Source: Paraburkholderia youngii
Lineage (GTDB): Bacteria > Pseudomonadota > Gammaproteobacteria > Burkholderiales > Burkholderiaceae
Assembly (NCBI RefSeq): GCF_013366925.1
Contig: NZ_JAALDK010000001.1
Span: 1,743,089 to 1,807,088, forward strand
DNA length: 64,000 bases
Direction: 5' to 3'
Of this stretch, positions 26,317 through 36,084 are shown one piece after another. A model generated the notes under the pieces. The model was not told the origin of the DNA. It was given only the letters and a program-made list of their open reading frames with translations, and did no database searches. Every line of letters begins with the position of its first letter. Position 1 is the first letter of the stretch. Both the position numbers and the translations under genes were made by a program.

Positions 26317-27075
26317 ATGTCTGCACTGCGAAACAAACTGGCCATTGCCGCCCTGATTGCCCTGGGCACCGCGATGGCGCACGCCGAGGCGAAGGCGGCC
26401 TCGAAAGATGTTGTCATTGTCCACGGCGCACTGGTGGATGGTTCCGGCTGGCGGGCCGTCCACGACCTCCTGGTCAAGGATGGTTACCATGTGGCGATCG
26501 TGCAAGAACCGCTCACGGGCCTCGCCGAGGACGTCGATGCGGCCAGGCGCGTCATTGATCAGCAGCAGGGCCCGGTGGTGCTGGTCGGTCACAGCTACGG
26601 CGGCTCCGTGATCACGGAGGCAGGTGCGGACCCGAAGGTCAGCTCGCTCGTCTACGTGGCCGCACTGCAACCCGATGCGGGCGAAGCCAGCGGCCAGCTT
26701 TTGCAAAAGTTCGCCGCGCCCAACGATGCGATGCGAGCGACGCCGGATAAGTATTTCTTCCTCCCGCCTGCGAAGTTTCGTGAGAACTTCGCAGCGGACG
26801 TCTCGCCCTCGGACGCGCAATTCCTGGCGGACTCACAGGACCAACTCGCCGAGAAAGCATTGGGCGCGCCGGTCTCCGTGGCGGCATGGCGAACCAAGCC
26901 CAGCTACGCCATCCTGACTACACAGGATCACATGGTGAGCCCTCAGCTTCAGCGCTGGATGTATCAGCGCTCGGGTGCCAAGGTGACCGAGGTGAGCGCA
27001 AGCCACGCTGTCTTTATCTCTCAGCCAGCCACGGTCGCGCGAGTGATTGAGGCTGCGGCGAAGTCGACGAACTGA
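26317..27075 (+). CDS. Secreted alpha/beta hydrolase
   Basis: 252 residues. A signal peptide (LAIAALIALGTAMAHAEA) precedes an alpha/beta hydrolase core: VVIVHGALVDGSGWRAV, nucleophile elbow GHSYGG, and a late catalytic His in SASHAVFISQPATVA. It is a paralogue of 22355-23134. A TTG at 26305 could extend the frame by four residues, but ATG 26317 fits the signal peptide better. It is likely an esterase or lactonase-like periplasmic enzyme; the substrate is unknown. Confidence 0.86.
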   Translation: MSALRNKLAIAALIALGTAMAHAEAKAASKDVVIVHGALVDGSGWRAVHDLLVKDGYHVAIVQEPLTGLAEDVDAARRVIDQQQGPVVLVGHSYGGSVITEAGADPKVSSLVYVAALQPDAGEASGQLLQKFAAPNDAMRATPDKYFFLPPAKFRENFAADVSPSDAQFLADSQDQLAEKALGAPVSVAAWRTKPSYAILTTQDHMVSPQLQRWMYQRSGAKVTEVSASHAVFISQPATVARVIEAAAKSTN

Positions 27076-27245
27076 CCGGTGATCGTCTCGATGGGGCACC
27101 TGTCGGCTTTGCGCCGACCGCCGACAACGTCGCCAGTCGGCCCGCCCCATCACAGATAGCCACGGTGGTTCTCAAATCGCGTCAATCGCAGGTGCATGCC
27201 ACTCAGCTTGGCACATGACCACAACCCTTCCCGGATGTCCCCACC

Positions 27246-28970
27246 ATGCTATTACTGATCCTTGCCTACCTCGGCGGTGCATTGACCATTCTGAGTCCGT
27301 GCATCCTGCCGGTGCTACCTTTCGTATTTTCGCGAGCAGACCGCCCGTTCGCGCGCAATGGACTGCCGATGCTAGTAGGCATGGCGCTGACCTTTGCCGT
27401 GGTCGCCACGCTGGCCGCCGTCGGCGGCGGCTGGGCCGTGCGCGCCAACCAGTACGGCCGCTTCGTCGCCCTCGCCGTGCTCGCCGTGCTTGGCCTGACC
27501 TTGCTGTCGGAGCGCGTCGCCGAATGGATCACGCGTCCGTTCGTGGTGCTTGGCAACAAGCTCACCGAGCGCACCGGGAGCCAGGACGATTCGGTACTCT
27601 CGGCGGCCGGGCTGGGCGTGGCCACGGGGCTGCTGTGGGCGCCCTGCGCGGGCCCGATCCTGGGCCTGCTGCTCACGGGTGCGGCCCTCAAAGGCGCCAG
27701 CGTACAGACAACGTTGTTGCTGCTCACCTACGCGGCGGGCGCGGCGACCTCGCTCGCGCTGGCGCTGCTGATTGGCGGACGCGTCTTCGCCTTGATGAAG
27801 CGTTCGCTGGGCGCGGGCGAATGGGTGCGCCGCGCCCTTGGCGTGCCCGTGCTGGCGGGTGTGGCCACCATCGCGCTGGGGCTGGATACCGGGCTGCTGA
27901 CACGCGTGTCGCTGGCCAGCACGGGCGGCATCGAACAGAAGCTGATCGACGCGGCGCGTCCTGCGCCTCTCGTGCAGATCGCCGTGAAGGCCGGCGATAC
28001 GCTGCCGGTGGAAGGCGATTTGCCCGCGCTCGATGGCGCCACCCAGTGGCTCAACAGCCCACCGCTCACGGCGCAGTCGCTGCGCGGCAAGGTGGTGCTG
28101 GTCGACTTCTGGACCTACTCCTGCATCAACTGCATCCGCTCGCTGCCGTACGTGCGGGGCTGGGCTGACAAGTACAAGGATTACGGCCTGGTGGTGCTCG
28201 GCGTGCACGCGCCCGAGTTCGCGTTCGAGAAAGATCCGGGCAACGTCGCCCACGCCGTGAAGGACCTGGGCGTGAACTACCCTGTCGCACTCGACAACGG
28301 TTACACCATCTGGAAGGCCTTCAGCAATGAGTACTGGCCTGCGCATTACTTCATCGACCCGCAGGGGCATATTCGTCACCACCATTTTGGCGAGGGCGAC
28401 TACAAGCAAAGCGAGGACGTGATCCGCCGGCTGCTCGCCGAGGCCGGCCAGAAGAACCTGCCTGACGGCTACGTGCAACCGGTCGCGCAGGTCGCACAGG
28501 CCGCCGCCAGCTCGGGCGATGCCAATCGCTCGCCGGAAACCTACGTGGGCTACGCACGCGCACAGAACTTCGCCGGTGGGCCGGTGGCGCAGGACGCGAC
28601 TGCCACGTATCACGCGGCCCAGACCCTGAAGGTCAACCAGTGGTCGCTCGACGGGCGCTGGTTGGTGGGCGACGAAACTGCGCGGCTTGACAGCCCTGAC
28701 GGACGCATTGTTTATCGCTTCCGTGGCCGTGACTTGCATATGGTGCTGGGGCCCGGCGGCGACGGCCAGCCCGTGCGCTTTCGCGTGCTGATCGACGGCA
28801 AGGCGCCAGGTGCCGACCGCGGCACGGACATCGATGTGAATGGCAACGGAACGGTCACCGGGCAGCGTCTCTACCAGCTCGTGCGGCAAGCCCATGGCAG
28901 CGGCGAACGCACCTTCGAAATCACGTTTCTCGACCCGGGCGTGCTGGCTTACGCGTTCACGTTCGGCTGA
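27246..28970 (+). CDS. DipZ-type protein: CcdA-like membrane domain fused to a thioredoxin-like domain
   Basis: 574 residues. The N-terminal ~220 residues are a CcdA/DsbD-like membrane domain with two conserved Cys motifs (LSPCILPVLPF, Cys19; WAPCAGPILGLLL). Residues about 270-400 form a TlpA-like periplasmic thioredoxin domain with the redox pair CINC (Cys293/Cys296). The C-terminal ~150 residues (RSPETYVGYARAQNF, then a beta-rich segment) match the C-terminal domain of DipZ proteins. The protein moves reducing equivalents across the inner membrane to periplasmic disulfides. It stands alone here; partner oxidoreductases are not evident. Confidence 0.9.
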   Translation: MLLLILAYLGGALTILSPCILPVLPFVFSRADRPFARNGLPMLVGMALTFAVVATLAAVGGGWAVRANQYGRFVALAVLAVLGLTLLSERVAEWITRPFVVLGNKLTERTGSQDDSVLSAAGLGVATGLLWAPCAGPILGLLLTGAALKGASVQTTLLLLTYAAGAATSLALALLIGGRVFALMKRSLGAGEWVRRALGVPVLAGVATIALGLDTGLLTRVSLASTGGIEQKLIDAARPAPLVQIAVKAGDTLPVEGDLPALDGATQWLNSPPLTAQSLRGKVVLVDFWTYSCINCIRSLPYVRGWADKYKDYGLVVLGVHAPEFAFEKDPGNVAHAVKDLGVNYPVALDNGYTIWKAFSNEYWPAHYFIDPQGHIRHHHFGEGDYKQSEDVIRRLLAEAGQKNLPDGYVQPVAQVAQAAASSGDANRSPETYVGYARAQNFAGGPVAQDATATYHAAQTLKVNQWSLDGRWLVGDETARLDSPDGRIVYRFRGRDLHMVLGPGGDGQPVRFRVLIDGKAPGADRGTDIDVNGNGTVTGQRLYQLVRQAHGSGERTFEITFLDPGVLAYAFTFG

Positions 28971-29442
28971 GTCCCACCTTGGCGCAAGAAGAGCCTCATC
29001 CCCCACCTTCACACCGTAACCGCCTCCCCACAGGGTGGAAACTTCGCCGCCTCGCAGCATCCACAAGGGTGCTCGCCCGAGGTTCGCGCGAGCTTCCTGT
29101 CGCTGAGCTGATCTCAAACGTCCGGATGACGCCGTGCGAACGGCGGTCGGTCCGCGCATTGCGCCGTGTCGGTTGGGAGATATATTTTCGGGTGTCGCCC
29201 TCCGCCCCTGGGAAGGTCTGCGGCCCATTTCAGCGCGACATTGGCTGAGGGCGCGCGCAGTCGCCCCGGCTGTCTCGCGGGAGGACTCGCACGCGCGCAC
29301 CGATTGACGTGCAACTCGTGAAGACTACTCGTGCAGCACCGAGCCCAGCTGACGTGGATCAATGCCGTCGGTCATTTGGTCAGCGATGAACCGTCAACTG
29401 GACGCGCACGGCGCGCGATATCGGCACCAGGCAGTGGCTCAT
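28971..29442. other. Intergenic, no gene; one FNR-like sequence
   Basis: About 470 bases between two convergent genes. No credible coding sequence is seen. CTGACGTGGATCAA at 29349-29362 resembles the FNR consensus (TTGAT-N4-ATCAA) at eight of ten positions but has no correctly placed gene beside it. I see no clear terminator hairpin. Confidence 0.45.
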
Positions 29443-30468
29443 TCAAAGTTCAGTGAGTACGATGCGGCCGTCGACGTTGCCCTCGCGCAATGCGGTGAAC
29501 ACTTCGTTAATGTTCTCTAGCCGCTCATGGTGGATATGTGCGCGCACTTTTCCGTCGGCCGCGAAATCGAGCGATTCCTGCAGGTCGCGACGCGTGCCCA
29601 CGATGGAACCGCGAACCGTGATGCCATTCAGTACCGTGGAAAAAATCGGCAGCGGAAAGTCGCCGGGCGGCAGGCCGTTCAGCGCGACGGTACCGCCGCG
29701 ACGCACCATGCCGAGCGCTTGCGCAAACGCACCGCGCGAGACAGCGGTCACGAGAACGCCATGTGCGCCACCGATCTGTTTCTGGACCTCGCTGGCAGGA
29801 TCGGACGTCGAGGCGTCGATGGTGATTTGCGCACCGAGTTTGCGCGCAAGTTCCAGCTTGTCGGGCGCGACATCCACGGCAACGACATGCAGGCCCATCG
29901 CGACGGCGTACTGGACCGCGACATGACCGAGGCCGCCGATGCCCGAGATGGCGATCCACTGACCGGGCCGGGTGTCCGTGACCCGAATGCCTTTGTATAC
30001 GGTGACCCCGGCGCAGAGGATCGGCGCGATTTCGTCAAACGCGACCCCGTTCGGTAGATGACCTACGTAGTCCGGATCGGCGACCACATATTCGGCGTAG
30101 CTGCCGTTCACGGAATAGCCGGTATTCTGCTGCTCGTGGCAAAGCGTCTCCCAGCCCGTCTGACAGTATTCGCAGTGACCGCATGCGGTATAGAGCCACG
30201 GCACGCCAACGCGGTCGCCTTCCTTCACGTGCGTGACTCCCGCGCCAATCGCCGCGACATATCCGACACCCTCGTGACCAGGGATGAACGGCAGGCGAGG
30301 CTTGACCGGCCAGTCACCATCGGCGGCATGAAGATCGGTGTGGCAGACCCCGGACGCCTTCACGTTGACGAGAATCTGACCCGCAGCGGGCGCAGGAACC
30401 GCCACTTCTTCTATCCGCAGCGGCTCGCCGAAGGCATGGACTACCGCAGCTTTCATGAATTGAGCCAT
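29443..30468 (-). CDS. adhP: Zinc-dependent alcohol dehydrogenase (AdhP type)
   Basis: 341 residues, the standard length for this family. Catalytic zinc ligands are in [15 protein letters not shown] and GHEGVG; the structural zinc site is the four-Cys loop [15 protein letters not shown]; the NAD-binding turn is [13 protein letters not shown]. It oxidises primary alcohols or reduces aldehydes with NAD(H). A FNR-type box lies about 60 bases upstream of the start, suggesting induction at low oxygen. The gene is monocistronic, separated from the TetR gene by about 100 bases. Confidence 0.93.
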   Translation of the reverse strand: MAQFMKAAVVHAFGEPLRIEEVAVPAPAAGQILVNVKASGVCHTDLHAADGDWPVKPRLPFIPGHEGVGYVAAIGAGVTHVKEGDRVGVPWLYTACGHCEYCQTGWETLCHEQQNTGYSVNGSYAEYVVADPDYVGHLPNGVAFDEIAPILCAGVTVYKGIRVTDTRPGQWIAISGIGGLGHVAVQYAVAMGLHVVAVDVAPDKLELARKLGAQITIDASTSDPASEVQKQIGGAHGVLVTAVSRGAFAQALGMVRRGGTVALNGLPPGDFPLPIFSTVLNGITVRGSIVGTRRDLQESLDFAADGKVRAHIHHERLENINEVFTALREGNVDGRIVLTEL

Positions 30469-30528
30469 CAGTCGCTCCTCAGTGAGTTTGTGATTCTCAC
30501 GAGTATCCTCGCCAGGCCCGCTAATGCT

Positions 30529-30542
30529 TTGCGATAGATCAA
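30529..30542. promoter_or_regulatory. FNR/CRP-family-like binding site upstream of adhP
   Basis: TTGCGATAGATCAA matches TTGAT-N4-ATCAA at eight of ten conserved positions. It is centred about 67 bases upstream of the adhP start codon, a workable position for activation. Binding is inferred, not shown. Confidence 0.5.
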
Positions 30543-30570
30543 TGTAAACGACCCGCCCTAACGTATTGAT

Positions 30571-31245
30571 CTAAGAGCGTAAGTGGAAGCGGACCGTTGC
30601 ACCGGCATCATCCGGCGACTCAAGATTCTCCAGTACCGGACCAGACGAAGTGCAGGAAAACAAGGCCGCCAAAATGGCTCGAATCGAATCGTCCGTCATT
30701 CCTTCCGGATTGCACAGCCGGAAGAAACGCATGCCGTCGCAGAGGCTGAGGAGGGCCGCCGCGAGCGCTTCAGGTTGAGCAGGCCAGCCGCCGTCGCCTG
30801 GACGCGCGCCTGCGCACAGACACGCAGCCAGCTTCGCCAGCTTCTTTTGCCGCAGCCCGGTGACCCGCTCCCGAACCGTGCTATCGCGGGACGAAAGGAG
30901 GCCCGCTTCGACCCACAGCGGGAAGCAATCATTGTCGAATTCAGCGCAACTCAGACGCGCGAGTGCGCGACCCTTTTCCTGGTCCGGCGCGCCAGGCGAT
31001 TTGATGATCGCCTGCCAGTCCGCACACGTCTTTTCTACATCGCGTTGCAGCAATTCGAGTAGCAGTTCCAGCTGGCTGCTGAAGTTTGAATAGAAGGCGC
31101 CACGCGTGTAACCGGCCGCCTCGGCGATGTGTTCCACACTCGTCGCTGCCAGGCCCCGCTCGATGAACGAACGGCGCGCTGCGTCGAGCAGGCGCTCTCG
31201 GGTCTGCTCTTTTTTGCATGCGCGTGTCACGCGTACCGGTCTCAT
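30571..31245 (-). CDS. TetR/AcrR-family regulator
   Basis: 224 residues from ATG 31245. The N-terminal HTH reads TRERLLDAARRSFIERGLAA, then AGYTRGAFYSNFSSQLELLL. The C-terminal domain is typical TetR ligand-binding helical sequence. It begins 22 bases after the stop of the Fe-S subunit gene and is on the same strand, so it is probably the last gene of the transhydroxylase operon and an autoregulator. Longer upstream frames overlap the preceding gene and are not preferred. Confidence 0.88.
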   Translation of the reverse strand: MRPVRVTRACKKEQTRERLLDAARRSFIERGLAATSVEHIAEAAGYTRGAFYSNFSSQLELLLELLQRDVEKTCADWQAIIKSPGAPDQEKGRALARLSCAEFDNDCFPLWVEAGLLSSRDSTVRERVTGLRQKKLAKLAACLCAGARPGDGGWPAQPEALAAALLSLCDGMRFFRLCNPEGMTDDSIRAILAALFSCTSSGPVLENLESPDDAGATVRFHLRS

Positions 31246-31267
31246 GGATGGATACACAGCGCCGGCA

Positions 31268-32131
31268 TCAGTCGACCTCAACCGCATTCGTCGACTGAAC
31301 GAGGCCGATCTCGCCGACATACACGCTCTCGCCCAACACGCATTCGCGCGACGCATTGCCCAGCGCATGACGAATCTCGATCCGATAATGGCCGCTATCT
31401 TTGATGAGCCGCGAGAACCGGAAGTCGCCGAACGCGTCGGTGACGGTTTCGGCGACCTTCCGATTGCACCAGTACAACGCAACGGCCGCATCAGCGACAC
31501 ACTCGACGACCTGCCCCACCTGCGCGCTGACACTGCCGCCGATAAAGCAGGTTTCCCAACGATCGAGGCCGCTGTACCAGACGCGCGGACTGGTTTTTAG
31601 TCTCGGTTCCAGAACCTTGAGTCCTTCCCGTCTTGCCTTCTCTGCCATCGCGGCGTCATCGAGCCTGACGGTTTCGAAAACGCCCGTTGGGCAGGACTGT
31701 TCGCATCGCGGGTGCTGCCAACCCTGATCCAGCAGATGGGCGTCGAAGATCCATGTCTGCGGCAGTTGCAATGCTTCATTCCATACGATCGCCTTGTATG
31801 GACAGGCCTTGACGATGTCCTTTCTGCCCCGCGCCTTGTCCGGATCAATGATGACGATGCCATCGGCGCGCTTGCGAATGGCGTCGCCGCCTACACGCAT
31901 GCATGGTGCGTCGTCGCAGTGGTTGCACATCACTGGCAGGTACGTCGTCTCGACCATGTGCGAATCGCCTTGTACGCGGCGCATGATGCGAATGCTGCTT
32001 TCGGTATCGGCCGAAGCCGGTGCCGAGTAACCGGGAAACTCGTTGCCAACGTGCTCGTCGCGAGCTGCGATCACGCAGTTCTGGCAGTTTTCGCAGCGCC
32101 CGACCTTGATAACCAGATTCCACTTGCTCAT
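31268..32131 (-). CDS. Fe-S (beta) subunit of a transhydroxylase-type molybdoenzyme
   Basis: 287 residues from ATG 32131 (MSKWNLVIKVGRCENC). Cysteine motifs for several [4Fe-4S] clusters are seen: CENCQNC near the N-terminus, CNHCDDAPCMRVGG, a later KACPYKAI and HPRCEQSCPTG. The C-terminal part is beta-rich, like the fold at the end of the Pelobacter transhydroxylase small subunit. It transfers electrons to or holds clusters for the molybdopterin subunit encoded 11 bases upstream. No Tat or Sec signal is seen, so a cytoplasmic enzyme is likely. Confidence 0.9.
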   Translation of the reverse strand: MSKWNLVIKVGRCENCQNCVIAARDEHVGNEFPGYSAPASADTESSIRIMRRVQGDSHMVETTYLPVMCNHCDDAPCMRVGGDAIRKRADGIVIIDPDKARGRKDIVKACPYKAIVWNEALQLPQTWIFDAHLLDQGWQHPRCEQSCPTGVFETVRLDDAAMAEKARREGLKVLEPRLKTSPRVWYSGLDRWETCFIGGSVSAQVGQVVECVADAAVALYWCNRKVAETVTDAFGDFRFSRLIKDSGHYRIEIRHALGNASRECVLGESVYVGEIGLVQSTNAVEVD

Positions 32132-32142
32132 GGCGTTTCTCC

Positions 32143-35121
32143 TCACGCTGCACGACCGAGCAGGAACGCATCGGCGCCTTTCCATTTTTCGACCTGCACG
32201 AGGCATGAGTTCGGACTCATGCTGCTGGTGCCTGCCGTTTGCGAGCGGTCGGGCGTGAGCATGTTCATGCAGCCGCCAATCTCGACACGTTCGCCGTCCA
32301 CTTCGATCATCTGGAATTCCGCGCTCGCCTCGTATGACTTGACGACGCCTGGGGTCAACAGAGCGGATACATCAGCCGCACAGATTACGGCGCCGCGGTC
32401 GTTGTAGACCTTGACGAGGTCACGATGAGCAATGCCCCGCGCGGCCGCGTCTGCGAACCCGAGCCTCAGCAGCCAGAAGCGATGCCCGCCGATCAGCGCA
32501 CGATGATCCTCGACGCTGTTGACTGACGAATTTTTGCCGTCGCAATGGGTATGAAAACTGTAGCGGCTGTGAGTTGCGATTAATTGCAGCGGATAGCGCC
32601 CGGCCCGCTCGCAGCGCAGACCTTCCCACGACGGGATATACCTGTTCAGTGCGGGCCGCTCGGGGTTGTCGGCGGTGTGCCGCTTCAGCAACTCGGGTAT
32701 GAACTCGAGCTTGCCGCTCGGCGTCTGCAACCCCATGCCGAACTTTTCGGCATACTGCGACGGCATGGGATGCGGTTCCTGCAAATCCTTGCGACGACCT
32801 TCCGCGAACCAACGCATGTCCACCGGATGGCGCAGTTCGGGCTTTTCAGACGGTACGACGAAATAGCCCTTGCGGCAGAATTCGCGCCAACAAACGTGAT
32901 CCGGCAGATCCGACGATTCGAATACCCGCTTGACCCAATCGAGTTCGCCGCAGCCCTCGGTGAACACGCCGCCCAGGCCAAGACGGGTCAGAATCGCGGC
33001 GAAGATATCGTAGTCCGAGCGGGATTCGCCCAAAGGCTCGATGCATTTGTGCTGCATCGTCACCATGCGATGATTGACGGTGTTGAAGCCATGATGCGCA
33101 TAGCCGCCCGAATTCGACCACTCGCCGATGTCCCATCGCTCGAGCGACGTGCAGGCCGGCAGAATGATGTCGGCGAACTGCGCCTCCCCTTCCATCCAGA
33201 TCGACTGGTTCACCACGAACTCAATGCTGGAATGCTGATAAGCATCGGCCCAGCGTCCGGACTTCGTGACGGTACTGAAAGAAGAGCCACCATAGCGATA
33301 GATCATGTGGATCGGTGAATAGCCCGGCATCGGGTAGCTGAACGGCGCGAACTGCGCTTCCTGAGACATACCGTCCCACAGGTATCCTGTCGCATGGCCG
33401 TTGATGATGGCATCGGGTAGCTGCTGCCGCGGGACCATCTGTTTGACGGGATTCATCGTCAGGATGTGCGGCATGCGCTGATAGTTGTTGACGGCATTGG
33501 CGGTCCATGCGAGGTCGCCAGACATCCCACCGTCCGCGTAGCCGGGAAAATAAAAGTGGAGGTCGTGCGGAGCACCCAACTGCAGACACCCAAAATTGAC
33601 GCCCGGCTTACCCCATCCCTGCATCGCCATCATCATGATCATGCAGCGCGCCCATTGCGCCCCGGTCGCGCCGCGTCCTGCCCCGCCGAAACCCGCGCCT
33701 GTCATGCCAACAGAGAGATAGACCTTCTTTTTTCCCCACAGGCGAGCGAGCGCCCGCACATCCTTCGCGGGCACGCCGGTCTCGGACTGCTGCCATTCGG
33801 GCGTCTTCGGCACGCCGTCCGTATCGCCCAGCAGATAGGCGCGCCACTCGTCGAAGCCGGTCGTGCGGTTGGCAACGTAGTCCTCGTCGTATAAACCCTC
33901 CACGGCCCAAACGTACATGATCGCGGTCGCGAGAGCTGCATCGGTTTGCGGTCGAATGGGAATCCAACGCCCGCCCAGCAACTGCGAGGTCGGATTGCAG
34001 TGTGGGTCGATGTGCACGAACTCGATGCCCAGTTCTTTGGCCCACAGGCGCCGCGGCGTACCCTCGAAGCCCGCATACGCCCCGTTAGTGCTTTCCGGAT
34101 CGGAAGACCAGAAGACGATCATTTCCGCCTCCTTCAGGCAGTCTTCAATGCCGCCATAGCCTGACGGCACACCGACGCGCATCGAATTGCCGAAGTGATG
34201 CATCGCACCCCAGTACCAGCCTTCCCAACTGTCCGGATTCGCGGCAACCCGCGTGAAGCCAATCAGATTGGCGAAGCGGGTGAGCGCGCTGAGGTAGTAG
34301 CCGACGTTCCCCCACTGATGATGCGACGACATGGGGAACGTAATCGAGCCGGGACCGTGAACACGCTTCTGCCGGTTGATTTCTTTCGCGACGATGTCCA
34401 GCGCCTCGTCCCAGCTGATCGGCACGTAGCCCGACTTGCCGCGGTTCTGCGGATTGCGCTCGCCATCAGGGTCGAAGTCAACGCGTTTCAACGGACGAAG
34501 AATCCGTTTGTCGGAATAGACAAGCGACTTGATCGCCAATGCGTGCGGCGCGACCAGACCTCGCCGTGGTGGGCTGAAGCGGCGCCCGCGCGCCTCGATT
34601 TCCCAGCTGGCGGCGTCCTTGCCGTCCAGATCGATGGGCGTCACCCGAATGATGCGACCATCCTTCACGTACACGAACAATGGGCCACCGTTCGTGCAGG
34701 TCGTGTACCGGCGTGTGCCGTCCCGCATTGGCGTGCCCATCGGCAGTCCAATGGTTTGCATCATACTGAGCGTTTGCATGAACCACACCAGCAGTTCATC
34801 GTCGCCTTCCGTCACCACCTTGAAGTTCTTTGCCGCATGAATGATTTCAGCATGGTCCTGCCGTGGGGAAAGGAATTTCAGGGCCGTGCCGACGTCTTTG
34901 AACAGAATACTCACGTCGGCTTGCCAACCTGTGCAAGCGCGCGATCGGATGCGACCGTTCCTGATTTCGACGACGCGGCCGAGGCTCCGGTCCATCAGCC
35001 CAATCTGGGCGACGATGTCCCGCTCCTTGAGGCGCTGACGATAGGCGGGAAAGCGGCGTGCCGTCAGGTCGAGTACTTTGGGCAGCGCGAACAGAATCGA
35101 TTTGAGCACTTGTCGCTTCAT
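32143..35121 (-). CDS. Molybdopterin catalytic (alpha) subunit, phloroglucinol/pyrogallol transhydroxylase family, with N-terminal extension
   Basis: 992 residues. From about residue 140 the sequence follows the large subunit of the Pelobacter pyrogallol-phloroglucinol transhydroxylase (DMSO-reductase superfamily): NGGPLFVYVKDGRIIRVTPI, SSHHQWGNVGYYLS (His267/268), ANPDSWEGWYWGAMHH (Asp297, Ser298 as probable Mo ligand) and IVFWSSDPESTNGAYAGFEG. It would move or add a hydroxyl on a trihydroxybenzene or resorcinol-type ring. Residues 1-125 are an extra domain absent from the Pelobacter enzyme and resemble an SCP2-type fold (ARRFPAYRQRLKERDIVAQ, FKDVGTALKFLSP). Start ATG 35121 is chosen there. 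The substrate is not fixed by sequence. Confidence 0.88.
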   Translation of the reverse strand: MKRQVLKSILFALPKVLDLTARRFPAYRQRLKERDIVAQIGLMDRSLGRVVEIRNGRIRSRACTGWQADVSILFKDVGTALKFLSPRQDHAEIIHAAKNFKVVTEGDDELLVWFMQTLSMMQTIGLPMGTPMRDGTRRYTTCTNGGPLFVYVKDGRIIRVTPIDLDGKDAASWEIEARGRRFSPPRRGLVAPHALAIKSLVYSDKRILRPLKRVDFDPDGERNPQNRGKSGYVPISWDEALDIVAKEINRQKRVHGPGSITFPMSSHHQWGNVGYYLSALTRFANLIGFTRVAANPDSWEGWYWGAMHHFGNSMRVGVPSGYGGIEDCLKEAEMIVFWSSDPESTNGAYAGFEGTPRRLWAKELGIEFVHIDPHCNPTSQLLGGRWIPIRPQTDAALATAIMYVWAVEGLYDEDYVANRTTGFDEWRAYLLGDTDGVPKTPEWQQSETGVPAKDVRALARLWGKKKVYLSVGMTGAGFGGAGRGATGAQWARCMIMMMAMQGWGKPGVNFGCLQLGAPHDLHFYFPGYADGGMSGDLAWTANAVNNYQRMPHILTMNPVKQMVPRQQLPDAIINGHATGYLWDGMSQEAQFAPFSYPMPGYSPIHMIYRYGGSSFSTVTKSGRWADAYQHSSIEFVVNQSIWMEGEAQFADIILPACTSLERWDIGEWSNSGGYAHHGFNTVNHRMVTMQHKCIEPLGESRSDYDIFAAILTRLGLGGVFTEGCGELDWVKRVFESSDLPDHVCWREFCRKGYFVVPSEKPELRHPVDMRWFAEGRRKDLQEPHPMPSQYAEKFGMGLQTPSGKLEFIPELLKRHTADNPERPALNRYIPSWEGLRCERAGRYPLQLIATHSRYSFHTHCDGKNSSVNSVEDHRALIGGHRFWLLRLGFADAAARGIAHRDLVKVYNDRGAVICAADVSALLTPGVVKSYEASAEFQMIEVDGERVEIGGCMNMLTPDRSQTAGTSSMSPNSCLVQVEKWKGADAFLLGRAA

Positions 35122-35346
35122 GGTTTCACCCGAGATGAAACATTGAAGCAGGAGATGGCCAAAGCGCTTGCACAACCATTATTCCCACGCGCGCAACCGG
35201 AACCGTACGCCGCAGCGTTACGTCCATCGGGGCGTCATTAGCGTGTATCGAATGATCGCATTTCCTCGTTTTGTTGTGCATTTGAACCTCAAAACTGGTT
35301 GAACGTATTCCGCCGTGTCCGGCGCCTGAAATGCTGTCCTTGCGGG

Positions 35347-36084
35347 CTAGAAGGTATAAGCGACATTCAGGAAAACATTTACCGGATTGAGACGGATCGT
35401 CGATTTCGAAACGATTTGCGTCCCATTAGCCGTTGTGCCGTCCAGCGTAAGGTGAGTCTTTACGGGAACGTAACCGACGCTGGCTCCTACTGACCAGTGG
35501 TTCGTCATCGCGTAATAAGCCCCGATCTCGAATACCGGATTCCAGGACGAACTGAGGGATGCGTGCGCCGAGCCACCCGGTCCCAGACTGTCAGTGACAA
35601 ATTGGCTGTTAGTCGTACGCACCTGGGTGAACCACGTATAGTTCACGCCCAGCCCGATGAAAGGACGGAACTTTGACTGGGCGGAAAGCAGGTGATATCG
35701 AAAGACAAGCGCGGGCGGAATCGGCCGCGTCGAGCCCAGAGTGCCATACTTCGCGAGCGCGCCATCCCCGACCAGATCCACCGTCAGTGGGAGCCCGATG
35801 AGCGTCGCAACGCCGATGTGGTCGGTGACGTAGTACTCGGTCGTGATCCCAATTGTGTCCGTGGACGTCGCGTGCGCCCCAGTACCGGGCAGTTGCTGGT
35901 TCACTGTCATCCCACCCACGCTTTCCACGGTCAGCGGCGTTGCACTACTCTGTGGCGCGACGTGGAGCCATCCGGTCGCCACGGTAAAGCTCCCAGCCGT
36001 CTGGGCGTTCGCATTACCAGCAAGCGCGGCCGCACAGAGGCACACCGCAAAACCAGCGGATCGAACCGTTCTCCTGTCTTTCAT
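35347..36084 (-). CDS. OmpW-family outer-membrane protein
   Basis: 245 residues from ATG 36084. A signal peptide ends at NANAQTAG. The mature part is a small eight-strand barrel typical of OmpW/AlkL: GSFTVATGWLHVAPQSS, TEYYVTDHIGVATLIGLP, FRPFIGLGVNYTWF, and a terminal VNVFLNVAYTF with C-terminal Phe. Such porins help hydrophobic compounds enter the cell. It lies between two catabolic units and could supply either; it reads in the same direction as the transhydroxylase genes, 225 bases upstream. Confidence 0.9.
   Translation of the reverse strand: MKDRRTVRSAGFAVCLCAAALAGNANAQTAGSFTVATGWLHVAPQSSATPLTVESVGGMTVNQQLPGTGAHATSTDTIGITTEYYVTDHIGVATLIGLPLTVDLVGDGALAKYGTLGSTRPIPPALVFRYHLLSAQSKFRPFIGLGVNYTWFTQVRTTNSQFVTDSLGPGGSAHASLSSSWNPVFEIGAYYAMTNHWSVGASVGYVPVKTHLTLDGTTANGTQIVSKSTIRLNPVNVFLNVAYTF

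Noticed and set aside
27372-29300. Long minus-strand open frame opposite the DipZ-type gene
   Set aside because: Low-complexity Arg/Gly/Ala-rich translation typical of antisense frames in GC-rich DNA; the plus-strand gene has clear motifs.
34195-35241. Plus-strand open frame opposite the transhydroxylase catalytic subunit
   Set aside because: No ribosome site or domain, and the opposite strand is clearly coding.
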